A model generated the notes under the pieces. It was not told the origin of the DNA, made no database searches, and saw only the letters and a list, made by a program, of their open reading frames with translations. DNA of 42,899 bases from Acidobacteriota bacterium (GTDB lineage: Bacteria; Acidobacteriota; Terriglobia; Versatilivoradales; Versatilivoraceae), in NCBI GenBank assembly GCA_009841055.1, contig VXMN01000223.1:1-42899 (forward strand). The letters are read 5' to 3'. The position numbers and the translations under genes are program-made. Below are positions 7,594 to 17,161 of the stretch, piece after piece. Numbering within the stretch: position 1 is the stretch's first letter; each line of letters begins with the position of its first letter.

Positions 7594-10275
7594 ATGGCGC
7601 AGATTTTTCCTCATCTCATCCGCTCTCGCTTTCCATGGCTGGGGTTGCTTCCCGGACTCCTGTTCTGGCTGGCGCTACCGCTGCCAGGGTACGGACAGAG
7701 CCAGGAACTCTACCTGGACCGCGGGGCGGTGGGGCTGTCCCAGTCCCTGAAGCGGCTGCCCCTGATCTCGCGGGCGCTTTTCATCATGGCCCATCCCGAC
7801 GACGAGCCGGCCGGGCTGGTGACCTACGTCAGCCGGGGCCTTGGGGCCAGGACCGCCATTCTGAGCCTGACCCGGGGCGAGGGAGGTCAGAACCTGGTAG
7901 GGCCGGACCTGTTCGAGGCCCTGGGCCTGGTCCGGACCGGGGAGATGCTGGCGGCCAACGAGTTCTACGGCGCCAGCCAGTATTTCAGCCGGGCCTTCGA
8001 TTTCGGGTTCTCGAGGAGCGCCCCAGAAACGCTGGACAAGTGGGGGCGCCAGCGCATGCTGGAGGACCTGGTCCGCGCCATCCGTTCCTTTCGGCCGCTG
8101 GTCGTCGTTTCGGTCTTCGATGGAACGCCCGCCGACGGGCATGGCCATCACCAGGCCTGCGGGCTGCTGGCCCGGGAGGCCTTTGAAATTTCCGGCGATC
8201 CCGACCGCTTTCCGGATCTCACCCGGCAGGGACTGCCGCCCTGGAAGGCCGCCCGCCTCTATCTGAGAAACAGGGGGAAAGACCCGCCGGGAAGCTTCAC
8301 CATCGACACGGGAGCCTATGATCCCTGGCTGGGCGCCTCCTATCGTCAGATCGGCGCGCAAGGCTACAGCCACCACCGATCCCAGGGAATGGGGAGGGCT
8401 CACGCGCTTCCGGGCAGCCACATCGTCAAACTCCGTCCGGGAGGGATCTCGCCCTCCGCGCCGCTTTCCGGATCTTCCGAGGCTTCTTTCGAGGAGGCTC
8501 TGGAACTGAAGCTGCCCGCACTGGCCCAACTGTGGCCGGCCGGATCGGCAGAGCGTGCCCGCCTGGAGGTGGAGCTGCAGGGTCTGGCCGTAATCATCGA
8601 GAAGGCCCGGAGGTTCTTCTCTCCTTCGGACCCCTCGGGTTGCATGCCGGTGCTGAGCATGGCGTTGAAAGAGCTGCGCGCGATCCGGCGGGACTGGACC
8701 GGCTCCGGAGAGGCATCGTCGGCCTCCGAGGTTCTGGATTTATTCCTGAAAGACAAGGAGCGGGATATTCTGCAGGCTCTCCAGCGCGCCGGCGGCTTGG
8801 CTCTCGGAGCGTACAGTGATCGCCCCCTGCTGACACCGGGGCAGTCCTTCCGAATTTCCGTCAAGGTGGTCAACCGATCCAGGGTGCCCCTCGGGATTCG
8901 GTCCCTGCAGGTCGAAAGCGAAGTCCTGCGGACCCGTGCCTTCCAGGGTCCCCTGCCCATGCTCCTCCCCGGTCAGGATGCGGACCTCGAGCTTGGCGGG
9001 GAAGTCCCCCCCACGGCCACACCCAGCCGCCCCCACTGGCGGCGTCCCGGCGGGACCGGGGATTTTTACACCATCGACGACCCGGCCCTGACCGTAGCCC
9101 CGGCGCCGCCGCCGCTGGCCAGGGTGCGCCTCGGCTATGACTACGAGGGAGAACGCCTGGAGATCGAGCAGCCGGTGGAGTACCTGGATGTGAACCGCCT
9201 CAAGGGGACCCGGCCTGTCCCCATCCACCTGGTTCCCCCGATCCAACTGGAGGTGACGCCGCCGCTTCACCTGGTCCCCCTGGCCAGGGCCGGGGAACCG
9301 CGAACCATACAGCTCCGGATCCGCAACAACTCCCCGGAAGGGCTTCAGGGACGATTGGAGCTGAGGCCTCCGAAGGGATGGACGGTCGAGCCGGCCCAGG
9401 CCCCCTTCGCCCTGGCGCGGCCGGGACAGGCAGTGGCGGTCCCGTTTCAGGTATCGGCCGACCCCGCAACCCTCAGGCCCGGCAGAGCCTCCTTCCGGGC
9501 GGTAGCCGGCCTGGGCGGAACGGAGATCACTCGGCAGTACCGAATAGTCTCGGTTTTCGACCGTTGGCACTATCCGCTCTACTCCCCTGCCCGTTCCCAG
9601 GTGGAAGTCCTGGACCTGCGGATCCCCCCGGGGCCGAAAGTCGGCTACATCATGGGGGCCGGCGACCGGGTTTCCGAAACCCTGTCCCAGTTGGGTTTTG
9701 CGGTCACGGCCCTGGGGCCCGAGGACCTGGCCGCGGGTGAACTGGGCGTCTATGACTGCATCATTGCCGGCATCCGCGCCTTCCAGGTGCGCAGCGACCT
9801 GATCGAGCACAACGCCAGGCTATTGGACTACGTGCGCGAGGGAGGGGTCGTCATCGTTCAATACAACACTCCCTACGCCTGGAACCGCCGTCAATACGCC
9901 CCCTTCCCCGCCAGGATCGTGGACCGAAGCCACCGGGTCACGGACGAGAACGCCCCGGTCACCCTGCTCCAACCCGACCATAGGGTCTTCCGTTATCCCA
10001 ATCCGATCACCCCACGGGACTTTGCCGGCTGGGTGCAGGAACGGGGGCTCTACTTCATCCAGGAAAGGGACGAACGTTTCCGGGCGCTGCTGGCCTCCCA
10101 CGATCCCGGGGAGCCCCCGCTGGATGGAGGCTTGCTGGTAGCCGAATACGGCAAGGGACAGTACGTGCTCACCTCGTACTCCTGGTTTCGACAGCTCCCC
10201 GCGGGAGTCGCCGGCGCCATCCGGCTTTTCACCAACCTGGTGAGCCTGGGAGCGGATCCGGAAGACATCGATTGA
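7594..10275 (+). CDS. Exported PIG-L/LmbE-family deacetylase-like protein with large C-terminal region
   Basis: An 893-residue protein. The N-terminal signal segment is FPWLGLLPGLLFWLALPLPGYGQ (about 14-35, with cleavage likely near Gln35). The PIG-L zinc deacetylase domain follows, with metal/catalytic motif AHPDDE (66-71) and DGHGHHQA (181-188); family members remove N-acetyl groups from GlcNAc-type substrates. After about residue 400 come beta-rich segments resembling NEW3/Ig-like repeats (VKVVNRSRVPLGIRSLQVES; IQLRIRNNSPEGLQGRLEL). A last alpha/beta domain (about 685-890, VGYIMGAGDRVSETLSQLGF, YDCIIAGIRAF, LLDYVREGGVVIVQYNTPYA) resembles a class-I amidotransferase-like fold. The family is usually about 230 residues, so most of this protein is extra. 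It probably acts in the periplasm or at the surface. The substrate is unknown. Confidence 0.88.
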   Translation: MAQIFPHLIRSRFPWLGLLPGLLFWLALPLPGYGQSQELYLDRGAVGLSQSLKRLPLISRALFIMAHPDDEPAGLVTYVSRGLGARTAILSLTRGEGGQNLVGPDLFEALGLVRTGEMLAANEFYGASQYFSRAFDFGFSRSAPETLDKWGRQRMLEDLVRAIRSFRPLVVVSVFDGTPADGHGHHQACGLLAREAFEISGDPDRFPDLTRQGLPPWKAARLYLRNRGKDPPGSFTIDTGAYDPWLGASYRQIGAQGYSHHRSQGMGRAHALPGSHIVKLRPGGISPSAPLSGSSEASFEEALELKLPALAQLWPAGSAERARLEVELQGLAVIIEKARRFFSPSDPSGCMPVLSMALKELRAIRRDWTGSGEASSASEVLDLFLKDKERDILQALQRAGGLALGAYSDRPLLTPGQSFRISVKVVNRSRVPLGIRSLQVESEVLRTRAFQGPLPMLLPGQDADLELGGEVPPTATPSRPHWRRPGGTGDFYTIDDPALTVAPAPPPLARVRLGYDYEGERLEIEQPVEYLDVNRLKGTRPVPIHLVPPIQLEVTPPLHLVPLARAGEPRTIQLRIRNNSPEGLQGRLELRPPKGWTVEPAQAPFALARPGQAVAVPFQVSADPATLRPGRASFRAVAGLGGTEITRQYRIVSVFDRWHYPLYSPARSQVEVLDLRIPPGPKVGYIMGAGDRVSETLSQLGFAVTALGPEDLAAGELGVYDCIIAGIRAFQVRSDLIEHNARLLDYVREGGVVIVQYNTPYAWNRRQYAPFPARIVDRSHRVTDENAPVTLLQPDHRVFRYPNPITPRDFAGWVQERGLYFIQERDERFRALLASHDPGEPPLDGGLLVAEYGKGQYVLTSYSWFRQLPAGVAGAIRLFTNLVSLGADPEDID

Positions 10276-10279
10276 CAGG

Positions 10280-11554
10280 ATGAAGCAGGAAGAACAGGCC
10301 CGTAAGCTGTTGCGGGCGGAGCTGACCGGGAATCGTGGCGTTGGGCACAGCGGCTACCTTCGCGACGGGGTAGATCAATCGAGAAGGACTATTTATTTAA
10401 CATCGATGCACAGGATTAACAGGATTAAAGAGACGTTGCACGCCTCCGACCGTTTCGTCGCTCGCCGCTTCGGCCGCCACCTTGTCGTCGAGCTGCTAAC
10501 GGCTCACCGTGTTCTGAGCACTTCCGCGCGCGGGGGCGGACAGCAAGACGAATTGCGCTACCTGGTGAACCACCAGAGTTGCGAAGCCCGCGGCGACGTG
10601 GCTCGACAGGAACTCATCCGCCGCCTCGGGCTCGTCGGCTATCACGACCACGTGTGTTCGGAGATAGGAGTCGACCCGGAAACCGCAGCGGTAATGGGCA
10701 CGGCGGCCAACATGGCTTACGCCGTGCATCGGTGGGCCGAGTTCGAGGACATCCGGGCCAATGCATTCGTCACCGCCGACGTCTCCGGCAACGCGGCGCG
10801 GGCAAGCGACCCCGCACAGTGGGTGGAGACCGACGACGGCTGGAGGAAGCTGGCGAACCAGGGCACAATCAACACCATTCTGCTGCTCAATTGCCCGATC
10901 ACCGCCTCGGCCCAGGCGCGCGCCGTGGTGACGATGACCGAGGCAAAGTCCGCCGTGTTAACCGAGCTCGCGGTCCCGAGCCTGTACTCGCCGACGATCG
11001 CGACCGGCACCGGCACGGACCAGTTCTGTCTGGCAGCGCCGCTCGATCCCGGTCGGAAGGCCCGAGATTCGACGAGTCCGCACGTCAAGCTCGGCGAGAT
11101 CATCGGCGTCGCCGTCAAGGACGCGACGAAAGAGGCGTTGCGCTGGCAGAACGGCCTCGAGCCGTCCTGCATCCGCGGGCTCTTCCACGCTTTGGGACGT
11201 TTTGGGCTCACCGAGGAGCGGGCGCTCAGCGGCCTTGCCGAGCTACTCCCCGAGGAGCAACATACGTTTCTCCAGAAGAACCGGAAGGCCGTGTTCTTCG
11301 CGCCCGGCGTAGCCGCCGCAGCCTACGCCTTCGCCGCCGTCCTGGACCGCATCGCCTTCGGAACGCTGCCTCCCGGGATAGCGCAGGAATCGCTCCGGCA
11401 GCAGGCGGCGTCTCTGGCCTGCTCACTCGCCGCGCGTCCCCAGGACTGGCCGTTGTTCCGGCACGAGCTCGCCGAGACCGGCGAAGAACCCGACGACACG
11501 ATGGATTTAGTCATTCGAGCGCTGGCGCTGGGCTGGAAATCAAAATGGGCCTGA
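10280..11554 (+). CDS. cbiZ: Adenosylcobinamide amidohydrolase (CbiZ)
   Basis: CbiZ hydrolyses adenosylcobinamide to adenosylcobyric acid, so that salvaged corrinoids can be rebuilt with a preferred lower ligand. Family blocks: LLTAHRVLSTSARGGG, HDHVCSEIGVDPETAAVMGT, ANAFVTADVSGNAARASD, GTINTILLLNCPITASAQAR, TMTEAKSAVLTELAVPSLYS, IATGTGTDQFCLA and SPHVKLGEIIGVAVKDATKE. The frame is open from ATG 10280, but the first about 45 residues match nothing and include a dispersed repeat (10400-10426 reads TSMHRINRI). The real start may therefore be ATG 10406 or TTG 10436, and no start has a good ribosome binding site. Codon choice (more CTC, GCG and CG pairs) looks unlike the CTG-dominated neighbours, which suggests transfer. 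Methylmalonyl-CoA mutase at the window start needs B12. Confidence 0.87.
   Translation: MKQEEQARKLLRAELTGNRGVGHSGYLRDGVDQSRRTIYLTSMHRINRIKETLHASDRFVARRFGRHLVVELLTAHRVLSTSARGGGQQDELRYLVNHQSCEARGDVARQELIRRLGLVGYHDHVCSEIGVDPETAAVMGTAANMAYAVHRWAEFEDIRANAFVTADVSGNAARASDPAQWVETDDGWRKLANQGTINTILLLNCPITASAQARAVVTMTEAKSAVLTELAVPSLYSPTIATGTGTDQFCLAAPLDPGRKARDSTSPHVKLGEIIGVAVKDATKEALRWQNGLEPSCIRGLFHALGRFGLTEERALSGLAELLPEEQHTFLQKNRKAVFFAPGVAAAAYAFAAVLDRIAFGTLPPGIAQESLRQQAASLACSLAARPQDWPLFRHELAETGEEPDDTMDLVIRALALGWKSKWA
10400..10426 (-). repeat. Dispersed 27-nt repeat, copy 2 (inverted)
   Basis: ACATCGATGCACAGGATTAA followed by CAGGATT, the reverse complement of the 1711 and 38191 copies with small differences. 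It lies inside the open frame of cbiZ, near its probable true start, and may mark the edge of inserted DNA. Confidence 0.8.
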
Positions 11555-11678
11555 GCAGCTTGGCGCCGCCCGATCCTCCAGTGGCCTGCCTCCCGGCAAG
11601 GCCACACCCGCTTTCTGCTGACGGTCGGCCGGTTTCCTCTGTTACGATGGCGGCCTAAAGGGCCCGGCCGGAGACTCC

Positions 11679-12434
11679 ATGAAGATTGCGCTCATCGGTT
11701 ATGGCAAAATGGGCAGGGCGGTCGAGCAGGCGGCCCTGGAGCGGGGCCATGAGATCGCGGCCCGATTGGGATCTGCGTGGGGCCAGGGAACCGCCTCCGG
11801 AAACGAGGTCCCGGAACTCAGCGACGCCCAAGTGTGCATCGAGTTCAGCCGGCCGGAGGCGGCTCTGCCCAACCTGCGGCGCATCGCCGAGCTGGGAAAG
11901 CCGCTGGTGGTGGGCACCACCGGGTGGTACCGGGACCTGCCGCTAGCCAGAAGCGTGGTGGAAGATAAGGATGCGGCCTGCGTCTACGCTCCCAACTTTT
12001 CCCTCGGCCTCAATCTCTACCTCCAGGTCGTGGAGAGAGCCGCCCGGCTGTTCGGCTCCTTCGAGGACTACGACGTTCTGGCCACCGAGACCCACCATCG
12101 CCAGAAGATCGACAGCCCCAGCGGCACCGCCGGCACCATCGGGGAGATCCTGCTGGAGCAGATCCCACGAAAACGGAGGATCGTGACCGACTCCCTCAAT
12201 CGCGCCATCGCCCCCGATGAGCTTCACCTGCTGGCGGGACGGGCCGGGCACTTCCCGGGCACTCACTCGGTTATTTTCGACTCCCCCGCCGACAGCGTGG
12301 AGCTGGTGCACCGGGCCCGCTCCCGGCTGGGGTTCGCCCTGGGGGCCGTGCTGGCCGCCGAATGGATCCAGGAGCGCCGGGGGTTCTACTCCTTCAGCCG
12401 GATGCTCGAGGAAATACTGGACACCCAACCATGA
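11679..12434 (+). CDS. dapB: 4-hydroxy-tetrahydrodipicolinate reductase
   Basis: DapB reduces dihydrodipicolinate with NAD(P)H in lysine/meso-DAP synthesis. It has 251 residues, normal for the family. The N-terminal dinucleotide motif is IALIGYGKMGRAV. The catalytic block TETHHRQKIDSPSGTA holds the HH pair and the Lys, followed by the substrate-site region RAGHFPGTHSVIFDS. VVGTTGW and YAPNFSLGLNL are also typical. GGAG lies 5 nt before the ATG. A weak promoter may be CTGACG (11618-11623) and TACGAT (11643-11648), but its 19-nt spacer is long. It is the first gene of a four-gene operon, and its TGA overlaps the dapA ATG (ATGA). Confidence 0.96.
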   Translation: MKIALIGYGKMGRAVEQAALERGHEIAARLGSAWGQGTASGNEVPELSDAQVCIEFSRPEAALPNLRRIAELGKPLVVGTTGWYRDLPLARSVVEDKDAACVYAPNFSLGLNLYLQVVERAARLFGSFEDYDVLATETHHRQKIDSPSGTAGTIGEILLEQIPRKRRIVTDSLNRAIAPDELHLLAGRAGHFPGTHSVIFDSPADSVELVHRARSRLGFALGAVLAAEWIQERRGFYSFSRMLEEILDTQP

Positions 12435-13321
12435 CCCGGTCCCCACAATTCCGCGGCGCCATCACCGCCCTGGTGACTCCCTTCGACCGCTCGGGAGGGA
12501 TTCACGAGGACCACTTGAGAAAGATCATCGACCGCCAGATCGCGGCCGGCGTGGACGGGCTCGCCCCCTGCGGCACCACCGGAGAGGCTCCCACCCTGGA
12601 GCCGGCCGAGCACTTGCGCGTCTGCGAGCTTACGGTCCGATACGCGGACGGGAGGGCCAAGGTCCTCGTCGGAGGAGGCGGCAACAGCACCCGGCACGCC
12701 ATCGAGCTAACCCGGGAGGCCGGGAAGATGGGAGCCGACGGCGTGCTCTCGGTGGGCCCCTACTACAACAAGCCCTCTCAGGAGGGTCATTTCCAGCATT
12801 ACAAGGCCATCGCCGAATCGGCCGAGGTGCCCATCATCATCTACAACATCCCGGGGCGCACCGGTGTGAACATGCTGCCCGAAACCCTGCTGAGGCTGGC
12901 CGAGATACCCAACATCGCCGGCGTCAAGGAGGCTTCGGGGGACCTGGACCAGATGATGGAGATCCTACGGAATCGCCCGGACAGTTTCAGTGTTCTCTCA
13001 GGAGACGATTCCTTCGCCATCCCGCTGATGGCCATGGGAGGCGACGGCTGCATCTCGGTGGTTGCCAACCAGGTCCCGGACCTGTTCGCCCGCATGATCC
13101 ACCAGGCCCTGGAGGACGATTGGACACAGGCCCGGGAACTGCACTACCGCCTCTATGAACTCATGCAGGCCAACTTCCTGGAAACCAATCCGGTGCCGGT
13201 CAAGGCGGCCATGTCCATGATGGGATTGATCGAAGAAGCCTACCGCCTGCCCCTGGTCCCCATGCAACCCGAGAATCGCCGGCGGCTGGAAGGCGTTCTC
13301 CAGAGGCTGGGGCTGATTTGA
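12431..13321 (+). CDS. dapA: 4-hydroxy-tetrahydrodipicolinate synthase
   Basis: DapA condenses pyruvate with aspartate semialdehyde, the first committed step of the lysine/DAP branch. It has 296 residues. The Schiff-base Lys lies in [11 protein letters not shown], the catalytic Tyr in [14 protein letters not shown], and the Thr pair in [19 protein letters not shown]-like text appears at the N-terminus ([14 protein letters not shown]). The ATG at 12431 overlaps the dapB stop by 4 nt (ATGA), so translation is likely coupled. The frame is open further upstream, but homology starts here. Confidence 0.97.
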   Translation: MTRSPQFRGAITALVTPFDRSGGIHEDHLRKIIDRQIAAGVDGLAPCGTTGEAPTLEPAEHLRVCELTVRYADGRAKVLVGGGGNSTRHAIELTREAGKMGADGVLSVGPYYNKPSQEGHFQHYKAIAESAEVPIIIYNIPGRTGVNMLPETLLRLAEIPNIAGVKEASGDLDQMMEILRNRPDSFSVLSGDDSFAIPLMAMGGDGCISVVANQVPDLFARMIHQALEDDWTQARELHYRLYELMQANFLETNPVPVKAAMSMMGLIEEAYRLPLVPMQPENRRRLEGVLQRLGLI

Positions 13322-13331
13322 GGGCAACATC

Positions 13332-14174
13332 ATGACCCCTGCTGAACTGGAAAGGCTGATTCCCCGGCACTTCGCCCGGTCTGCCGAGGAACTGGACGCC
13401 GAGTCCCGCTCCCTGTTCGAGGCCTTCATCGGGAGCCTGGACCGCGGAGACATCCGGGCCGCCGAGAAGAGAGAGGGGCGCTGGCAAGTCAACCACTGGG
13501 TGAAACAGGGCATCCTGCTGGGATTCAGACTGGGATCGGTGGTGGACTTCTCGATCAATGAACACTTCCAGTACAGCGACAAGGGGACCTATCCCCTCAA
13601 GGACCTGAGAGACTCTCCGCCTGGAATTCGCCTGGTTCCCGGCGGCTCCTCGGTTCGACTGGGAGCCTACCTGGGCCCGCGGGTCACCCTGATGCCGCCG
13701 ATGTATGTCAACGTGGGAGCCTGGGTGGGCGAGGGGACCATGGTCGATTCCCACGCGCTGGTGGGCTCCTGCGCCCAGATCGGCCGGCGAGTCCACCTGA
13801 GCGCCGGCAGCCAGGTCGGAGGGGTGCTGGAACCCGTGGGCGCCCTCCCGGTCATCGTGGAGGACGACGTGCTGGTCGGCGGCAACTGCGGTATCTACGA
13901 GGGAACCATCGTCGGAAGCCGGGCCGTCCTGGGGGCCGGCACCATCCTGACGGGCTCCACTCCGGTCTATGACCTGGTGGCCGGGCGCATCTATCGCAGG
14001 TCGGACCATAGCCCACTCACCATTCCCGAGAACGCCGTGGTCGTTCCCGGCAGTCGTCCGGCCAGGGGGGACTTTGCCGCCCGGCACGGCCTCCAGGTCG
14101 ATTGTCCCGTCATCATCAAGTACCGCGACAGCGGGACCGATGCGGCCACGGCCCTGGAAGAGTTATTGCGATGA
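13332..14174 (+). CDS. dapD: Tetrahydrodipicolinate N-succinyltransferase
   Basis: DapD transfers succinyl from succinyl-CoA to tetrahydrodipicolinate, which places this organism on the succinylase branch. It has 280 residues. An N-terminal helical domain is followed by a left-handed beta-helix of hexapeptide repeats (about 108-215: [58 protein letters not shown]). The C-terminal block is [18 protein letters not shown] lies 8 nt before the ATG. It follows dapA by 10 bp, and its TGA overlaps the next ATG (ATGA). dapC and dapE are not in the window. Confidence 0.96.
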   Translation: MTPAELERLIPRHFARSAEELDAESRSLFEAFIGSLDRGDIRAAEKREGRWQVNHWVKQGILLGFRLGSVVDFSINEHFQYSDKGTYPLKDLRDSPPGIRLVPGGSSVRLGAYLGPRVTLMPPMYVNVGAWVGEGTMVDSHALVGSCAQIGRRVHLSAGSQVGGVLEPVGALPVIVEDDVLVGGNCGIYEGTIVGSRAVLGAGTILTGSTPVYDLVAGRIYRRSDHSPLTIPENAVVVPGSRPARGDFAARHGLQVDCPVIIKYRDSGTDAATALEELLR

Positions 14175-15826
14175 GGGCCGCCCCCCGATCCCCTTCCGGC
14201 AGGACCGGATTGCCCGCCCGTTCGCTGGCGCCGAAAACGGGTCGCCGCCGGGCCGGTGCGGTGCCGCTTCTGCTTCTGATCTGCCTGGCTGTCCAGCCGG
14301 CTCTCGGCCAGGACAGCCGAAACTCCTTTCAGGAACGGATTACCTCGCTCCTCGAGCAACCGCGGCACCGCTCGGCCTTCTGGGGTATTCAGATCGTCAG
14401 GCTCGACAACCGGGAAATCCTCTTCGCTCACAATGCAGGCAAGCGCTTCCAGCCGGCTTCCAACATGAAGCTGCTGGTTGCGGCCGCGGCCCTGGACCTG
14501 TGGGGTCCGGACCACCGCTTCCGGACTCCGGTCTACCTGGAGGGGCGCCTGGACGGCCGCGGGCGGGCAATCGGCAACCTGGTGCTGGCGGGCCGGGGGG
14601 ACCCCAACCCGGAACGCCGCCTCTATGACCCGGAAGAGAAAGACCTTCCGATCCGGGACTCGTCCCCCTTCATCGAAGGGATCGCCGATCAACTGGAGGA
14701 ACGGGGCATCCGCCGGGTCGAGGGAGACATCGTGGCCGACACCACCTACTTCCTGGACGAACCCCACGGGGGCGACTGGGAGCAGGAGGACATGTTCTGG
14801 CACTACGGGGCGCCCTCCAGTTCCCTGGCCGTCTTCGAGAACGTCTTCCGGGTTTCGCTCTCGCCGGGCACAGCCACGGGGGATCCGGCGCTGCTGGAGG
14901 TGACTCCCCCCCAGGAGAGCCCGGAGGTGGTGAACCGGGTCGGGACCGGGCCGCCGGGGGGGAAACCCGATATCAGGATCGGAGCCGACCGATCGGGATC
15001 GCGGGTCACCCTGCTGGGGAGCCTGCCCCTGAACCGTCCGGCCCTTACCTACGGGCTGGCCGTTTCGGATCCGGCCCTGAATGCCGCCCGCTACCTGAAG
15101 ACCTCCCTGGAACGGCGGGGCATCGCGGTCAGCGGCCAACCCCGGGTCAGGGCCCTGCAGCCGATCGAAGTCCTGGAGGAGCGTAAAATCTCCCTGGAAA
15201 AGGTCCGGGAGAGACAATCGGTCTACCGGGAGCAGCAGGAGCTGGCGAGTTGGCAGTCCCTGCCACTGATCGAAAACCTCAGGATCCTGATCAAGAGCAG
15301 CCGCAACCTCTATGGGGAGATGCTCCTCCGCCGCCTGGGGGCGGAAGTCTCGGGCGTGGGCTCCCTGCAGACCGGCCGGCAGGCCCTGGAAGCCTTTCTG
15401 GAAAAAGCGGACATCGCCGCCGGGCCGCTCGACTTCAGCGACGGTTCCGGACTGTCCCGAACCAACCTGCTGACTCCCGAGTCGGTGGTTCGCCTGCTGC
15501 AGACCATGGAGCGACACCCGCGGGCCGCGGAGTACCGGGACTGCCTGCCGGTCGCCGGCCGGGACGGTACCCTGAAGAACCGCATGAAGGGCAGCGCCGC
15601 CGAAGGCCGGGTGCTGGCCAAGACCGGCACTCTGAAATTCGTGTCCTCTCTCGCCGGCTACGTCACCAACGTGGACGGAACCCTCCTGGCGTTTTCCATC
15701 ATGGCCAACAACACCCGGAGCTCGCCGCGAGAGGCGCGCCGGGCCATCGACGCCATCTGCGCGCTCATGGCCGGGTCTTCCCTGGAAGAGCCAGCGGCTG
15801 TCGGCCGGCCTGAGGAGCGGCCCTGA
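14171..15826 (+). CDS. dacB: D-alanyl-D-alanine carboxypeptidase/endopeptidase, PBP4 type (peptidase S13)
   Basis: A penicillin-binding protein that trims or cuts DAP-containing cross-links in the periplasm. It has 551 residues. A long basic n-region precedes a signal segment ([18 protein letters not shown], cleavage near Gly46). The catalytic SxxK is Ser97-Lys100 (PASNMK), the second motif is SRN ([14 protein letters not shown]) and the third is KTG ([17 protein letters not shown]). The insert between motifs 1 and 2 is long, as in S13 enzymes. The start ATG 14171 overlaps the dapD stop (ATGA) and follows GAAGAG. Joining DAP synthesis with a cross-link editing enzyme makes functional sense. 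Confidence 0.94.
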   Translation: MRAAPRSPSGRTGLPARSLAPKTGRRRAGAVPLLLLICLAVQPALGQDSRNSFQERITSLLEQPRHRSAFWGIQIVRLDNREILFAHNAGKRFQPASNMKLLVAAAALDLWGPDHRFRTPVYLEGRLDGRGRAIGNLVLAGRGDPNPERRLYDPEEKDLPIRDSSPFIEGIADQLEERGIRRVEGDIVADTTYFLDEPHGGDWEQEDMFWHYGAPSSSLAVFENVFRVSLSPGTATGDPALLEVTPPQESPEVVNRVGTGPPGGKPDIRIGADRSGSRVTLLGSLPLNRPALTYGLAVSDPALNAARYLKTSLERRGIAVSGQPRVRALQPIEVLEERKISLEKVRERQSVYREQQELASWQSLPLIENLRILIKSSRNLYGEMLLRRLGAEVSGVGSLQTGRQALEAFLEKADIAAGPLDFSDGSGLSRTNLLTPESVVRLLQTMERHPRAAEYRDCLPVAGRDGTLKNRMKGSAAEGRVLAKTGTLKFVSSLAGYVTNVDGTLLAFSIMANNTRSSPREARRAIDAICALMAGSSLEEPAAVGRPEERP

Positions 15827-15852
15827 CGTGCCTCTCTCAAAACGAGTGCGAC

Positions 15853-16005
15853 ATGAAAATCAAACGGATCAAGAGCGAAGCCGACTACGACAAGGTACTG
15901 ACCGTAATTGACGGCCTGATGGGGGCAGAACCCGACACCCCTGAAAGCGACGAACTCGAGGTTCTGGTTACCCTTAAAGTTGGTAACTCTTCCTCCCATG
16001 GCTGA
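15853..16005 (+). pseudogene. HigA-type antitoxin remnant (N-terminal 36-40 residues only)
   Basis: Reads MKIKRIKSEADYDKVLTVID, then GLMGAEPDTPESDELEVLVT, which is the characteristic opening of HigA/COG5499 antitoxins; the family then continues VEAYE..., leading to the HTH. Here the text changes to LKVGNSSSHG and stops, so the helix-turn-helix domain is gone. No HigB toxin lies upstream. The last 8 bases overlap the start of the M24 peptidase gene, whose usual upstream region seems to have been replaced. It is probably the scar of a lost toxin-antitoxin locus. A 50-residue peptide could still be made. Confidence 0.7.
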
Positions 16006-17158
16006 CACTGACCGTCGCGAGGCGGATTTCTCGACCGAGGCCAGGCTACTGTTCGCCGCCAGCGAGCGGAACGCCGACCTGCTCTATGCCACCGGATTCT
16101 TCGCCCCCGATCGCTTCGCCTGTTTCCTGCACGGCGGCCGCTCCCACGTGGTAATGAACGACCTGGAAATCGATCGGGCCCGCCGCCAGGCCCGGGTGGA
16201 CGAAGTGATTTCTCTGTCCGCGCTGCAGGCCGAACTCCGACGGGAGGGGCGGCGGGCCATCACGACGGCGGCGGTGCTGCACCGGTTGCTGTCCGGCAGG
16301 GGGGTGCGCAGCCTGCTGGTCCCCTTCGACTTCCCCGCCGGACTGGCCTTTCAGTTGCGCCGGCGAGGATTGCGCGTCCGGGCCAAGCAGGGACCCTTCT
16401 TCGACCAGCGCCAGATCAAGCAAGCCCGGGAGGTCCGGCAGATCACCCGGGCTCAGCGGGCCGCCGAAGCCGGTCTTCAGGCCGGTATCGATCTCATCCG
16501 CCGGGCCCGGATCACTTCCCGGGGAAAGCTGGAACAGGACGGCGCCGCCCTTACCGCCGAACAAGTCAAGGAGGCGATCAACACCACGGTATTGAAACTC
16601 GGCTTCGTCGCCGCCCACACCATCGTGGCCGGCGGCGCCCAGGGCTGCGACCCCCACAACGAGGGCCACGGCCCCCTGCCGGCCCACCGGCCGATCATCC
16701 TGGATGTCTTCCCACGCTCGCAGAAGGACGGCTACTGGGGAGACATCACCCGAACCGTGGTCCGGGGCCGGGCCGGCGAAAGGGTCCGGGCGCTCTACCG
16801 TTGCGTGGCCGAGGGCCAGGCCCTGGCGCTCAAGCAGTGCGGACCGGAAGCCGGCGGCCGGCAGATCCACCAGTCGGTTCGGGACTTCTTCGATTCGAGA
16901 GGCTTTCCTACCGGCCTGAAGCGGGGACGCATGCAGGGGTTCTTCCACGGGACCGGCCACGGGGTCGGACTGGAGATCCACGAGGCGCCCCACATCGGCT
17001 CCAGGAAGGAATCGATCCTGCAGGCCGGCCAGGTGGTCACCGTCGAGCCCGGACTCTACTACTCCGGCGTCGGCGGCGTACGCATCGAGGATCTGATCCT
17101 GATCACCCCCCGGGGCCACCGCAACCTGACCCGGTTTCCCAAGGTGCTGGAGATATAG
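15998..17158 (+). CDS. M24-family metallopeptidase (Xaa-Pro aminopeptidase/PepQ-like)
   Basis: A cytoplasmic creatinase-fold peptidase that would release N-terminal residues or split X-Pro dipeptides. It has about 386 residues. After a creatinase-type N-domain the M24 metal ligands are all present: Asp in ILDVFPRSQKDGYWGD (two Asp), His in FFHGTGHGVGLEIHE, Glu in VVTVEPGLYY and Glu in GGVRIEDLILITP. I choose ATG 15998 over TTG 15980 because the six extra residues come from the antitoxin remnant. No ribosome binding site is evident for either, which may reflect that rearrangement. The stop is 3 bp before the methyltransferase gene. Confidence 0.88.
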   Translation: MADTDRREADFSTEARLLFAASERNADLLYATGFFAPDRFACFLHGGRSHVVMNDLEIDRARRQARVDEVISLSALQAELRREGRRAITTAAVLHRLLSGRGVRSLLVPFDFPAGLAFQLRRRGLRVRAKQGPFFDQRQIKQAREVRQITRAQRAAEAGLQAGIDLIRRARITSRGKLEQDGAALTAEQVKEAINTTVLKLGFVAAHTIVAGGAQGCDPHNEGHGPLPAHRPIILDVFPRSQKDGYWGDITRTVVRGRAGERVRALYRCVAEGQALALKQCGPEAGGRQIHQSVRDFFDSRGFPTGLKRGRMQGFFHGTGHGVGLEIHEAPHIGSRKESILQAGQVVTVEPGLYYSGVGGVRIEDLILITPRGHRNLTRFPKVLEI

Positions 17159-17161
17159 GGG

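Noticed and set aside
5850-7595. Long minus-strand frame (581 residues) opposite the ABC permease
   Set aside because: Gln/Gly-rich antisense shadow; the plus strand has clear permease motifs.
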